From the NCBI GenBank assembly GCA_035293765.1, contig DATGMF010000025.1, forward strand, positions 62,001 through 126,000: a stretch of 64,000 nt of DNA, given 5' to 3'. This DNA comes from DASRHT01 sp035293765 (lineage in GTDB: Bacteria; Chloroflexota; Ktedonobacteria; Ktedonobacterales; Ktedonobacteraceae). Made by a program: the position numbers and the translations under genes. The notes under the pieces were generated by a model that was not told the origin of the DNA, ran no database searches, and worked only from the letters and a program-made list of their open reading frames with translations. Shown here one piece after another: positions 43,707-52,562 of the stretch. Positions within the stretch are counted from its first letter, which is position 1. The number at the start of each line of letters is the position of its first letter.

Positions 43707-43790
43707 CTGGAGGGCAACCGGTAGCTCCGTGGCTCCGTGGCTCCGTGGCTCCCCGATTCATCGTGGGAGATCGTGGGAGTTGCCCTACAA
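43707..43790. repeat. GGGCAAC...GTTGCCC repeat with nested tandem units
   Basis: AGGGCAAC (43711-43718) and GTTGCCCT (43779-43786) are inverted arms. Between them GCTCCGTG is repeated three times at period 8 (43724, 43732, 43740) and ATCGTGGGAG twice at period 10 (43760, 43770). It sits just upstream of the nitrate-reductase-like operon and ends GCCCTAC like the dispersed family. Confidence 0.7.
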
Positions 43791-43878
43791 TTTGCAGCAA
43801 GATTCCTCTATGTTAGATACGAATGGTACCGGCTGATATATACACGTTTTAAAGTGCTTTCGGGGTCCTGATAAAATC

Positions 43879-43915
43879 TGTGACATCAATGTGATGGGAA
43901 AGTGCCTGGCTGTGA
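43879..43915. promoter_or_regulatory. Three TGTGA half-sites on one helical face
   Basis: TGTGACAT (43879), TGTGATGG (43890) and TGTGACAC (43911) are direct repeats spaced 11 and 21 bp, thus in helical phase, in the gap between the reductase operon and narK. TGTGA is a half-site for CRP/FNR-family regulators. Another TGTGACACA lies at 45328 after narK. Candidate activator sites only. Confidence 0.4.
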
Positions 43916-44055
43916 CACGGGTGCAACATTTTTCGCGTGTAATGCTAAGGGTGAAGGAATATATGGCATGAAGCTTGCCCATAGTTCGATAGATGCATGT
44001 TGGGGCAGAGAGGCCAAGCTATCAACAGGATTTTTTTATTGGAGGATGCATATTT

Positions 44056-45255
44056 ATGATGAATAGTCGGAAAGCATATCTTGCGCTGGGCATGGCGACG
44101 CTGGCTTTTATCGTCTCGTTTGCCGCCTGGTCACTACTATCGTCGCTGGCTCCTCAGCTTCAGCAGCAGTATCGGATCGATGATTTCTGGATTAGCGTGA
44201 TCATCGCGGTTCCGGTGATCCTGGGATCGCTGGCGCGCATCCCTATGGGCATATTGACAGATCGTTTTGGCGGGCGCAGGATGATGACCGGGTTGCTGCT
44301 CTTCTCGGTTATTCCTTTGCTGGGGATGACGACAGCGGCAAATATGGCGGGCTTTCTTATCTGGGGCTTTTTCCTGGGAGTGGTTGGCAGTAGCTTCGCT
44401 ATTGGAGTGCCGTATGTCAATCGCTGGTTTACGCCGGAGCGGCAAGGGCTGGTGGTGGGGATCTTTGGGATGGGCAATATCGGCACCGCGATCAGCGCGC
44501 GTTTTGCCCCGCAAATTGCTCGGACCACAGGTAACTGGCAGTCGGTATTTTTCATCTCTGCTGCTATTGTCTTAGTAATGGCGATTGCTTTTTATCTGCT
44601 AGCCGGAGAGGAGTCCCGACCAACCGGTCCTGTGAAGACTATAGGCCAGCAACTGGCGCTGCTGAGACGAGAGCGCCTGGCGTGGCTGTTCAGCCTGTTC
44701 TACTTTGTAACCTTTGGCGGTTTTGTCGCCTTTAGCCTCTATCTACCTAAATTGCTGGTTGATAACTTTGGCCTGGATAAACTGGATGCCGGCAATCGGG
44801 CCGCCGGATTTGTGGTTCTGGCGACGCTGGCGCGACCTGTGGGAGGCTGGCTTGCTGATAGGATCGGGGGAGCGAACGTCCTCTACGCAGTCTTCGCCAT
44901 CACGCCGGTGATGGCGCTCATTCTGGCCTTTCAGCCCGGCATAATTCTTTTAACCTTCTGTTTCCTGGTGCTTGCGGCGTTCCTGGGCCTGGGCAATGGA
45001 GCTGTCTTCAAGCTGGTGCCGCAGCATTTTGCCAAAGAGGCCGGGACGGTCACCGGCCTGGTTGGGGCTGCCGGGGGGCTGGGAGGGTTTTTCCCGCCGA
45101 TTGTCATGGGCGTTGTCAAGACGACGATGGGCAGTTATGCGCTGGGCTACATTCTGCTAGCTGCCGTGGCGGCGGGTTGCCTGGTCGTGGCATTCCTGGT
45201 GCTGAGGCCAGCGCGCAGCAGCGCAGAATCGGTTTTGCGCCGGCGGCAAGTGTAG
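44056..45255 (+). CDS. MFS nitrate/nitrite transporter, NarK family
   Basis: 399 residues and twelve membrane helices. The start ATG at 44056 has GGAGG upstream; an upstream in-frame ATG at 43993 would add 21 residues. RIPMGILTDRFGGRR is the MFS loop motif. GNIGTAISARFAP and GLGNGAVFKLVPQHF with GLVGAAGGLGGFFPPI are the two glycine-rich nitrate signature motifs of the NarK/NasA group. It is divergent from the nitrate-reductase-like operon and should supply its substrate. Confidence 0.92.
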   Translation: MMNSRKAYLALGMATLAFIVSFAAWSLLSSLAPQLQQQYRIDDFWISVIIAVPVILGSLARIPMGILTDRFGGRRMMTGLLLFSVIPLLGMTTAANMAGFLIWGFFLGVVGSSFAIGVPYVNRWFTPERQGLVVGIFGMGNIGTAISARFAPQIARTTGNWQSVFFISAAIVLVMAIAFYLLAGEESRPTGPVKTIGQQLALLRRERLAWLFSLFYFVTFGGFVAFSLYLPKLLVDNFGLDKLDAGNRAAGFVVLATLARPVGGWLADRIGGANVLYAVFAITPVMALILAFQPGIILLTFCFLVLAAFLGLGNGAVFKLVPQHFAKEAGTVTGLVGAAGGLGGFFPPIVMGVVKTTMGSYALGYILLAAVAAGCLVVAFLVLRPARSSAESVLRRRQV

Positions 45256-45667
45256 CCTGGTTATACAGGCCAAATAGGGGTGTTTGTTACCTTTTCAGGT
45301 GCCAAACGTCCCTCAAATCAAGATCAATGTGACACATATCAGTATAGTGCGTGCCCAGATGATGGGATCGTTACTTTTTTAAGCTTTCCAATAATCACGC
45401 AAAAGCTATAGCTGGAAGCCCTGACCTGATGAGGTATCTCAGCTTTAGATGCACTCATCCAGGCTCTCGTTTGTCAATCTATGCTGCCTGTAACATCTGC
45501 AATGACTATGGCGTGTAGTAGGCGTTATAATGATCGATGATATAGAGTGCGATGAATGCTGAAGGGGTTCCTGGTACATCTCATATCGTTGTTAAACGGG
45601 CGAAGAATTATAGCTGCCATGTGATCGAGAAAAGCACATTTTTCTATGCAGATAAGGAATGTTAGAC
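45256..45667. other. Intergenic region, no gene seen
   Basis: About 410 bp between narK and the glycosyltransferase. It holds a small CCTG/CAGG hairpin just after narK and a TGTGACACA element at 45328. A promoter for the next gene must lie here, but no clear -35/-10 pair was picked out. Confidence 0.3.
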
Positions 45668-47479
45668 GTGAGATGGTACAAAATCTTCAACGGCCATAAT
45701 ACCTATCAGGAACGAATGGGATATGACAGATCAAACGGGCTTTTAAAATATTTCCCTTTTGTGCCTCTATTTATGGTGTTATGCTCTGTGATCCTGGTTG
45801 GAGTGATCATGCCCTTACGGGGGTTCCTTTTTTTTCAAGTCTTTCCGGGAACATTGCTTGGCGCCCGGTTGCTGGGACTGACGCGCAGACTTTTTCCTAA
45901 AATTGCTATGGTTCCGCCAGTTCATAATCATCTGCCGGTGCCGATGGATACATTCTGGGCTGCTCGCAAAGAAGTCATCCTGCTCTTTGCCGCGTTTGTG
46001 ATGCTCTGTGTATTTTATGTACTGGCCGTGCGTATACTGCCAAAGTATATTACCGCGCGCTACATTTTCCTCTCAACGCTCCTGTTAGGGGTGGTCTATG
46101 TGTTTCTCCCCATCGTCACATCCCAGGACATTTTCTCCTATGTTGGTTACGCCAGGTTGGGATTGATTTACCATCTGAATCCATTGACGGCAGTGCCTGC
46201 GGCTATCCCCGATGATCCCATCTATCCCTATATTTTCTGGGTTCATCAGCCCTCGGCCTACGGACCCGTCTGGGCAATTATCACGGAATTTTTGCAGTGG
46301 ATAACTCTAACTCTGGGCCTGAAGAGCATTATAGGCATGGTCTTGCCTCTGCGCCTGTTTGGACTATTGACGCATCTTGGTTCCACCTGGCTGATCTGGT
46401 CCATTAGCGGGCGTTTGCAAGCCTATAATGAAGCGATCTCGTGGCGCAGGCGGCTGATGGGTACGCTGGCTTTCGGCTGGAATCCGCTCTTGCTCTATGA
46501 GGCGTGTTCTAATGCGCATAATGATGGCGTTGTGCTTTTTTTCATCTTGCTTGCCATCTGGTCGCTATTGCCAGGAAGGCGCGGGGGAACGTACAATTAT
46601 CTGCTGGCCGCGACATTTCTTGTGCTGGCAGCCTGCATTAAGATAACGTTTGTGCTCCTCTTTCCCGGTCTGTTGCTCTATATATGGGCGCAGCAGCCAC
46701 GGCGCTGGCATAGTATTGCCCTCTCTGCTCTGGTGTACATTGGTGCATTTATTGCTCTCTATGCTCCCTTCTGGCAGGGCGGTGCAGTGCTTCATGTGCT
46801 GAGCATTAATCCTGGCGTCACGCGCGCCATCAACAGCCTGTATGATACCCTGGTGCATCTTGATGTCAGTTTGAAGGGCAAACAGTTTCTTGTGACCTCA
46901 TCCGATGTTGGCACGCATACGGAGATCGTGTCGCATCAGATAAGCATGGTGCTTTTTATCATCGTCTATGCGATAGTATGTCTCGGTGCGCTCACTGTGC
47001 GCTGGAGGTTGCGCTCACTGCCGTCGCTCATCCGCTGGATGGCGCTGGCCTGGCTGCTCTACTGCCTGGTCGGTTCTCCCTGGTTCTGGTCCTGGTACCT
47101 GGTTGCTTTCCTGGGACTGGCCGCGCTTATCATTACAATAAGTACGGAGGAACAGCCGATACTGGGCGTTATTCGGGTGCCCTTAGCGTTGTCGTTGCTC
47201 ACGTTCAGTATGCTAACCCTCTACTGCTTCGCGACCTGGGCCGGGCGTAGTTATATCCCGTTCCCACGATTGGCATTCTTCCAATGGGCCTATTTGCGGG
47301 GCGTCTGGGCCTGGTTCTTCCTCATACCTGCGATCCATAGAGAATCGCTGCTGAAACTTTTCCGCTGGAGAAACAGAGTATTCTCGCTCAATGAAAGATG
47401 GGTGCCAGGGATAGTGTCCGCAGGGGAAGCTCGCGAAATAGTGAGCTCTACCAGATCTGTTAGTTCAAAAGGCGGCTAA
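45668..47479 (+). CDS. GT-C family glycosyltransferase, MptA/MptB-like
   Basis: 603 residues from GTG 45668, with AAGGA nine nt upstream; ATG 45659 is too close to that site. About twelve membrane helices. VTSQDIFSYVGYARLG in the first extracytoplasmic loop carries the acidic motif of polyprenyl-phosphate-sugar-dependent GT-C enzymes, and HQPSAYGPVWAIITEF and WNPLLLYEACSNAHNDG match the mannosyltransferase group. It would add mannose or another hexose to a lipid or glycan outside the cell. It stands alone, convergent with sat. Confidence 0.75.
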   Translation: MRWYKIFNGHNTYQERMGYDRSNGLLKYFPFVPLFMVLCSVILVGVIMPLRGFLFFQVFPGTLLGARLLGLTRRLFPKIAMVPPVHNHLPVPMDTFWAARKEVILLFAAFVMLCVFYVLAVRILPKYITARYIFLSTLLLGVVYVFLPIVTSQDIFSYVGYARLGLIYHLNPLTAVPAAIPDDPIYPYIFWVHQPSAYGPVWAIITEFLQWITLTLGLKSIIGMVLPLRLFGLLTHLGSTWLIWSISGRLQAYNEAISWRRRLMGTLAFGWNPLLLYEACSNAHNDGVVLFFILLAIWSLLPGRRGGTYNYLLAATFLVLAACIKITFVLLFPGLLLYIWAQQPRRWHSIALSALVYIGAFIALYAPFWQGGAVLHVLSINPGVTRAINSLYDTLVHLDVSLKGKQFLVTSSDVGTHTEIVSHQISMVLFIIVYAIVCLGALTVRWRLRSLPSLIRWMALAWLLYCLVGSPWFWSWYLVAFLGLAALIITISTEEQPILGVIRVPLALSLLTFSMLTLYCFATWAGRSYIPFPRLAFFQWAYLRGVWAWFFLIPAIHRESLLKLFRWRNRVFSLNERWVPGIVSAGEAREIVSSTRSVSSKGG

Positions 47480-47492
47480 CGAAGCGCAAGGC

Positions 47493-47535
47493 AAGGGGAC
47501 CGGGATGTATGGTAGATACCGGTCCTCTTGTTATT
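47493..47535. terminator. Bidirectional terminator between glycosyltransferase and sat
   Basis: AAGGGGACCGG (47493-47503) pairs with CCGGTCCTCTT (47519-47529), one mismatch, and is followed by GTTATTTATAG. It lies between convergent genes. Confidence 0.65.
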
Positions 47536-47553
47536 TATAGCTATCAGGAATTC

Positions 47554-48711
47554 TTACTGGCGCATCGCTCCAATCAGTATTTGAGCCACCTCGGGTCGCG
47601 AGAACTCGCGCGGCGGCATGATGCCTGATTGCAACATCTGGCGCACTTTTGTTCCGCTTAACGTGACGTGCTGATCGTCTTTATGGGGGCAAGTTTTAGA
47701 TGAAGCCATAGACTCGCAGGTGCGACAGAAGAAGGTATGGTCAAAGAACATAGGGGTGATACCCAGTTTGACGGGATCGAATTCGGAGAAGATCGTGTGC
47801 GCGTCATATGTACCATAGTAGTTGCCAACGCCAGCATGGTCACGACCAACGATAAAATGGGAGCAGCCGTAGTTTTTGCGCATCAGCGCGTGAAAGATCG
47901 CTTCGCGCGGCCCTGCGTAGCGCATGGCGGCTGGCAAGACGCCGAGCAGCACTCTCTCGACCGGATAGTAGTGTTCCAGGAGGACTTCGTAGCAGCGCAT
48001 ACGCACGTCGGCAGGAATATCATCGCTCTTGGTATCGCCGACCAGAGGATGAAGATACAGGCCATCGACCGTCTCCAGCGCGCACTTCTGGATATACTCG
48101 TGAGCGCGGTGGACGGGGTTGCGCGTCTGAAAACCAACTACCCGTCTCCAGCCCCGTTCCGCGAAACGCTGGCGCGATTGCTCTGGAGTATAGCGATATT
48201 GCGCAAAGATTTGTTGTTGCAAAGCAAGTACGCGCACCGGGCCGCCCAGGAGCACCTCGCCCTGTTGGTACAGCACCCGTACCCCCGGATGAGCCTCTTC
48301 GAGCGTGCGGTATACGTTGCTGGCCTCTAGCTGCTTATCATAGCCATACTTTTCTTGCAGCGTCATTACCGCCTGTACTGTGCCTTTGTCATCGACCAGG
48401 GCAATTTGCGCCCCCTCTTTAAGCGTCCTGGCCTGCTCCGTGGTCGTTGCCAGGGTGATGGGGATCGACCAGGGGAGGCCATTGCTCAGGTGCATGGTCT
48501 TGACAACGCTCAGGTAGTCGGCCTGTGTCATAAAGCCGTTGAGGGGGCTGTAGGCGCCGTTTGCCAGCATTTCCAGATCGGCTAACTGGCGAGAGCCAAC
48601 GGTAAGCTGTGGCAGGCTGGAGGCTCGCTCTGTTAACTCTGCCCGCTCTTGCTCGCCTGCCAGATTGACAACAAGTGTTCCCCCATGAGGTGCAATCAAA
48701 CGTTCTACCAT
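47554..48711 (-). CDS. sat: Sulfate adenylyltransferase
   Basis: 385 residues, the monofunctional form. The nucleotide-binding QTRNPVHRAHEYIQK and GRDHAGVG motifs and the zinc-type set CRTCESMASSKTCPH near residue 335 are present. It makes adenosine 5'-phosphosulfate from ATP and sulfate. cysC lies 48 bp upstream in the same unit, so APS is passed to PAPS. In this direction, assimilatory or sulfonation use is more likely than dissimilation. Confidence 0.96.
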   Translation of the reverse strand: MVERLIAPHGGTLVVNLAGEQERAELTERASSLPQLTVGSRQLADLEMLANGAYSPLNGFMTQADYLSVVKTMHLSNGLPWSIPITLATTTEQARTLKEGAQIALVDDKGTVQAVMTLQEKYGYDKQLEASNVYRTLEEAHPGVRVLYQQGEVLLGGPVRVLALQQQIFAQYRYTPEQSRQRFAERGWRRVVGFQTRNPVHRAHEYIQKCALETVDGLYLHPLVGDTKSDDIPADVRMRCYEVLLEHYYPVERVLLGVLPAAMRYAGPREAIFHALMRKNYGCSHFIVGRDHAGVGNYYGTYDAHTIFSEFDPVKLGITPMFFDHTFFCRTCESMASSKTCPHKDDQHVTLSGTKVRQMLQSGIMPPREFSRPEVAQILIGAMRQ

Positions 48712-48759
48712 GTTCTTTCTTTCTATGATGGTTAAAATAAAAAGTCCGGCGTGGTGGCG

Positions 48760-49344
48760 TTATCCCAGGATACTCGTTGCATCATGAGCTTTTTCGAAAT
48801 CGTGTAGAATTTCTGGTTCAAGGTAGCCGAGCTCAACCAGGCGAGCAAGGATATGTCCTACGCTCTCATCCTGCGTCTCTTTGTCGGTCTCGATGACTAA
48901 CTCGGGATTTTCGGGTTCCTCATAGGGGTCGTCAACGCCAGTGAAACCCGTAATTTTGCCCTCATCAACCAGTTTATAGAGGCCCTTGACATCGCGTTTG
49001 CGGCAGACTTCGATGGGGCACTTCACATAGACTTCAACAAAGTTCCCGATTTCTTTACGCGCCCATTCTCTTGCTTCTCTGTAAGGAGAAATGGCGGCAG
49101 AGATACAGGCAACGCCATTACGGGTCAGCAAGCTGCACACGAAGGCGATGCGCTTAATATTGGTATCGCGATCCTCGCGGCTAAAGCCGAGCCCTTTGCT
49201 TAAATGGGTGCGCACGATATCACCATCCAGGATCTCTACTTTGTATCCATGTTGTTTTAACCGACGCGCAATGGCCTCCGAGAGCGTGCTTTTGCCCGCC
49301 CCGGAAAGGCCGGTAAACCAGATAGTAAACCCGATATGCGCCAT
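48760..49344 (-). CDS. cysC: Adenylylsulfate kinase
   Basis: 194 residues from ATG 49344, preceded by GAGGAG. The P-loop is FTGLSGAGKSTLSEA. LDGDIVRTHLSKGLGFSREDRDTNIKRI and ACISAAISPYREAREWAR are the APS-binding motifs. It phosphorylates APS to PAPS, the sulfuryl donor and sulfate-reduction substrate. Second gene of the beta-propeller-cysC-sat unit. No PAPS reductase is in the window. Confidence 0.95.
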   Translation of the reverse strand: MAHIGFTIWFTGLSGAGKSTLSEAIARRLKQHGYKVEILDGDIVRTHLSKGLGFSREDRDTNIKRIAFVCSLLTRNGVACISAAISPYREAREWARKEIGNFVEVYVKCPIEVCRKRDVKGLYKLVDEGKITGFTGVDDPYEEPENPELVIETDKETQDESVGHILARLVELGYLEPEILHDFEKAHDATSILG

Positions 49345-49396
49345 GTTTGTTATCTCCTCTTTTGGTGTTTTTATCGTAAAGTGGGGCCTTTTATGA

Positions 49397-50344
49397 TTAT
49401 ACGACATTGGCTTCGTAGAGACGCCATTCTGGATCGATGTCGAAGCGAGCAATGGCCTTCTCCCCTAGCAGGCCGCGCCGCAGGGAAACACGCGAGTTCT
49501 TGCCATCGACCAGCAGCCAGGTGTCGAGTCGCTGATTGTAGCTGCAATCCTGTAGCCAACTCGTTCCCCCATCTACTTCCGCCTTGATCTGCCCGCGCTC
49601 GCTCTGCTGATCTAATTGGACCAGCAGGGCTCTGCCGCGCACGGTGTCCGCGACGGTGAAGTGCTCTGCGTCCAGGATGCGGATCGAGTGGGGATGATCC
49701 AGGTTCTCCAACACAGGCAGCCAGGCGCCCGTTGCGCGGTCAATCACAATCACCATCCCCTGGTGGAAGAGGGAGGCCAGGACACGCCCATCGGGGAGCT
49801 CAGCAACTGAATTGACATGGGTTGTTTGACTGAGCGTGCCGTATTTGATGGTGCGATGGTCGGCTGATTTGTCTAACTCTCGTCGTTGGCCGGTTGGCGT
49901 CAACTCAAAACCATGATCGGTAGCCCACCAGCTCCATAAAATCTCGCCATGACGGTCGAATTCCAGCAAGAGATCCAGGCCGGTGCTCGCCACAAGGTAG
50001 CCGCGCCGGGTGCGCGAAATGGAGTGGAGAGCATTGAAAAGCGGCGAAGTGATAACGCCGGGCCGGATGGTATCAAGTCGGGTGTCCACTTCATAAATGC
50101 GGTCAAACGCGGTAATGAGCATGCCGTGTTCTGACTCTACCATACCAGCCGCCATAGCGAGGTCAATCGTCTTCTGGGTACACCCCAGATTGTCAATCAA
50201 GCAAAGCAGGCCCCCCAGGTCTTCCTCAGGCTTCTGATAGCTTCCCCGTACGGTGAGAGGGCACTGAAGCTGCTGGCCCGTTGTGGACCAGTGCTTTTTA
50301 AGAGCGGAGTGCCGGGTGGAAATGCAACTGAGTAGTAATCTCAT
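49397..50344 (-). CDS. Beta-propeller protein of the sulfate-activation operon
   Basis: 315 residues; not recognised with certainty. It consists of repeated beta-rich units with His motifs: LHSISRTRRGYLVAST, THVNSVAELPDGRVLAS and DHPHSIRILDAEHFTV. The pattern resembles NHL or aryl-sulfotransferase-type six-bladed propellers (ASST repeats have similar H-x-N/S-S-x2-x-LPDG turns). No signal peptide is visible. It lies first in the unit with cysC and sat, so a role in sulfate transfer or sulfated products is plausible. No ribosome site is obvious at ATG 50344; a later start is possible. Confidence 0.5.
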   Translation of the reverse strand: MRLLLSCISTRHSALKKHWSTTGQQLQCPLTVRGSYQKPEEDLGGLLCLIDNLGCTQKTIDLAMAAGMVESEHGMLITAFDRIYEVDTRLDTIRPGVITSPLFNALHSISRTRRGYLVASTGLDLLLEFDRHGEILWSWWATDHGFELTPTGQRRELDKSADHRTIKYGTLSQTTHVNSVAELPDGRVLASLFHQGMVIVIDRATGAWLPVLENLDHPHSIRILDAEHFTVADTVRGRALLVQLDQQSERGQIKAEVDGGTSWLQDCSYNQRLDTWLLVDGKNSRVSLRRGLLGEKAIARFDIDPEWRLYEANVV

Positions 50345-50377
50345 GGGACGTTTTGCAGCCCTTTCTTCACGAACGAT

Positions 50378-50398
50378 TGTTGACTTAGTTGATCAACA
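50378..50398. promoter_or_regulatory. TGTTGA...TCAACA inverted repeat before the sulfate operon
   Basis: TGTTGA (50378-50383) and TCAACA (50393-50398) are exact complements, with the inner palindrome TTGATCAA overlapping the right arm. It lies 34-54 bp upstream of the first gene of the sulfate-activation unit, a suitable place for a repressor. Confidence 0.45.
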
Positions 50399-50632
50399 TA
50401 CATCACTATCTACGTCGAGTATACTGAAGAACGATAGTGTTGTCAATGCTGCTTTATGGGGCCTATCGGTGCGATCCAGGTCAATTACCATCTTTGAAAC
50501 TCTGTCGTGATATTTATATTTTTACATTTGGGTAAACAACAAAGCATATAATAAGTGAAAAAGGGCAGTTCTGGTTTTCATCAAAGAAAATCAATGGGAT
50601 ATTGCTTGTTTTCTTGCGGAAGGAGAAAATAT

Positions 50633-50833
50633 ATGTCCAGGCCGAGTCCGAGGAAAATTGCTCGTCAAAACAAGAAAAACAAACGAAAAACGTTACACCG
50701 GAAGAATCAAAAAAATATGCATTATTCCTCTTCTCTTTTATCGACTTTTCCCGCTGAATCAATTGGTGCGCCTGCTGCCGGTACCAATTGGTTAGGTCAG
50801 AAATTGGCATCGTTTTTAAGAATTCGTAAATAG
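50633..50833 (+). CDS. Small basic protein, unknown function
   Basis: 66 residues from ATG 50633 with a strong AAGGAG seven nt upstream. The N-terminal 30 residues are very basic (RKIARQNKKNKRKTLHRKNQ), and the rest is neutral with a short hydrophobic end (WLGQKLASFLRIRK). It could bind nucleic acid, or be a small signal or antimicrobial-like peptide. It stands alone in an AT-rich stretch. Support is the ribosome site and codon start only. Confidence 0.5.
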   Translation: MSRPSPRKIARQNKKNKRKTLHRKNQKNMHYSSSLLSTFPAESIGAPAAGTNWLGQKLASFLRIRK

Positions 50834-50920
50834 GCCCAATTAGCAAAGGAGCGTTTATCAATTGGCCTGTCAGTGTGATCCTGATGAACGCTAATAGGCC
50901 ATTGAGGTAAGAGAGTGGAG

Positions 50921-50975
50921 GAATAAGGGAAGAGCGCGGCAGCCTTGACAAGGTTGCCGCGCTCTTCCCTTATTC
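50921..50975. repeat. Near-perfect 55-bp palindrome
   Basis: 27-bp arms (50921-50947 and 50949-50975) pair with a single mismatch that would be G-T in RNA, around one central base. The left arm starts GAATAAGGGAAGAGCGCGGC. No T-run follows on either side, so it is not a typical terminator, although it lies between convergent genes. It ends 6 bp before the ATTAC-N3-GTAAT boxes. Confidence 0.85.
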
Positions 50976-50980
50976 GCTTG

Positions 50981-51010
50981 GTTACACTGTAATTCTAATT
51001 ACGTTGTAAT
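50981..51010. promoter_or_regulatory. Two ATTAC-N3-GTAAT boxes at 17-bp spacing
   Basis: GTTACACTGTAAT (50981-50993) and ATTACGTTGTAAT (50998-51010) have centres 17 bp apart, as in the array at 15842-15888. No start codon is directly beside them; the flanking genes are convergent. A non-coding transcript or a distant target may be controlled. Confidence 0.55.
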
Positions 51011-51094
51011 TCCTACACTAAAGTGGCTACGAATGCCGCGCTACTCACGACAGACTACAAGTCCAGCCTTTTATCACGTCCTTGCGGGGGACTA

Positions 51095-51637
51095 TCAGGC
51101 TCGACACTGCCACTCTCTCCAACTGTACCCATCCCGCACGAAGATTGCATGCGCGGCCTGAATATTTGCTCGCGCGTTATAGGGCGAAGCTCCAGCTTGC
51201 GGCGTCGTCATCCAGGTGCTGGGATAGAGGATCTGGAAGACCCCCATCGCGTGGCTTCCCAGCACGGGCTGGGGATTGTAGGCATAAGGATTGAAGCCCG
51301 ATTCGCAGCGCGCAATATTCATTGCGGAAGGTGCGTATGGCCCAAAGACCTCATAAATCATACTTGTCACGCTTGCATTACCATTGGTGACTGCGCCATG
51401 CTGTGTGATGGTGCTGGCTTTGTTACTGCTCGCACGACTCTGTGCCTGAACGTTACTCTGCAACATGTTGCTACGGACATTGCTGTGAACCGATGCGCCA
51501 GCAAGCGTATGCGCCTGCGCAGCAGGTACGCTCATGCCCAGCAGCATTGCCAGAAACAGCACTACAAAAATCCCTACGACGCCGAGTTTACCGGTAGACA
51601 AACCATGCGGTTGTACTGTTCTCCTGATGTCCAACAT
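51095..51637 (-). CDS. Secreted SLT-type transglycosylase-like protein
   Basis: 180 residues. A long signal peptide has a hydrophobic core VVGIFVVLFLAMLLG and a likely cut after PAAQA (near residue 42). After a Ser/Asn-rich spacer the domain ARCESGFNPYAYNPQPVLGS, GVFQILYPSTW and AGASPYNARANIQAAHAIF matches soluble lytic transglycosylase or resuscitation factor-like folds, with Glu in CESGFNP as the catalytic acid. It would cleave peptidoglycan outside the membrane, at the wall or during growth. Confidence 0.82.
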   Translation of the reverse strand: MLDIRRTVQPHGLSTGKLGVVGIFVVLFLAMLLGMSVPAAQAHTLAGASVHSNVRSNMLQSNVQAQSRASSNKASTITQHGAVTNGNASVTSMIYEVFGPYAPSAMNIARCESGFNPYAYNPQPVLGSHAMGVFQILYPSTWMTTPQAGASPYNARANIQAAHAIFVRDGYSWREWQCRA

Positions 51638-51907
51638 AGCTCCCTCTACTAAAGAAATCCAACTGGTTTACCAGTCCCTCTACTCACTTGTAACCCACAA
51701 CAATCTGTGGACCTGTATTTATCAATTGGGGACGTTTTCATTATAGTTGGTACACAGTGATATGTCATGGAATAGAGTGATATATGACCCAAAACTCCTA
51801 ATTTTAGGTAGAGGTTATCCTGGCGGCTTCGCTGGGAAGCCAGTTCAGCTCATATAGCCGGTGTGGAATTTTAGCATTATTTCTGGCTACTTATTGCAAT
51901 ACTCTTT

Positions 51908-52333
51908 TTAAAGAGAGTCTTTTCTCTCTTCGAGCCATGCACGTAGGTGCTCTTCAAGTGCATTACGTGTCTTACGGAAGGCGGCGAGTTGTTCCTCGGT
52001 GGTTCCTTGAGCAGCAGCAGGATCGGAGAAGCTCCAGTGGATACGTTCAGCCTTTCCAGGAAAGACTGGACAAGCTTCTGCTGCCTGATCGCAGACGGTG
52101 ATGACGACATCAAAAGGCGTTTTCAAAAACTCATTAAGGTGCTTTGATCGATGGTGGCTGATATCGATGCCACGCTCCGCCATTGCTTGTACTGCCAAAG
52201 GATTGACCCGAGACGGTGCGGTCCCGGCGCTTTGCACGTCAATCGTTGCGTGAGAAAGCTCTCGCAGCAATCCCTCGGCCATTTGAGAGCGTGCGGAATT
52301 TCCGGTGCAGAGAATAAGTATGCGCTGTGGCAT
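51908..52333 (-). CDS. arsC: Thioredoxin-dependent arsenate reductase (ArsC, LMW-PTP type)
   Basis: 141 residues from ATG 52333. The P-loop CTGNSAR gives Cys9-x5-Arg15. The resolving Cys81 and Cys88 in CDQAAEAC have the x6 spacing of the thioredoxin-coupled family, and WSFSDPAA follows. It reduces arsenate to arsenite for export. No other ars gene is nearby. An upstream ATG at 52375 adds 14 residues. Confidence 0.9.
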   Translation of the reverse strand: MPQRILILCTGNSARSQMAEGLLRELSHATIDVQSAGTAPSRVNPLAVQAMAERGIDISHHRSKHLNEFLKTPFDVVITVCDQAAEACPVFPGKAERIHWSFSDPAAAQGTTEEQLAAFRKTRNALEEHLRAWLEERKDSL

Positions 52334-52562
52334 GTTGCTTCCATCCTTCTCGTTTAGCGTGTTCCGTTTATCCATGTTGCTTTATTGTAGCAGAGCACGT
52401 TGATCTACTACAAGTGAATAAGTTGTGCTTAGAAACGACGTGTCCCCCTTTATGTATGTCATGCGTAATAATAGAGGAAAGAGGTAAGCACCTCTGTTGT
52501 GGAAAGGCAGAATATTGTGCGTATATTGAACGCTGGTGCGGCCAGAGAAGGGGCGAGTGATT

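Noticed and set aside
43785..43982. 65-codon minus-strand frame in the nitrate/narK gap
   Set aside because: No ribosome site or known motif; overlaps a repeat and candidate regulatory sites.
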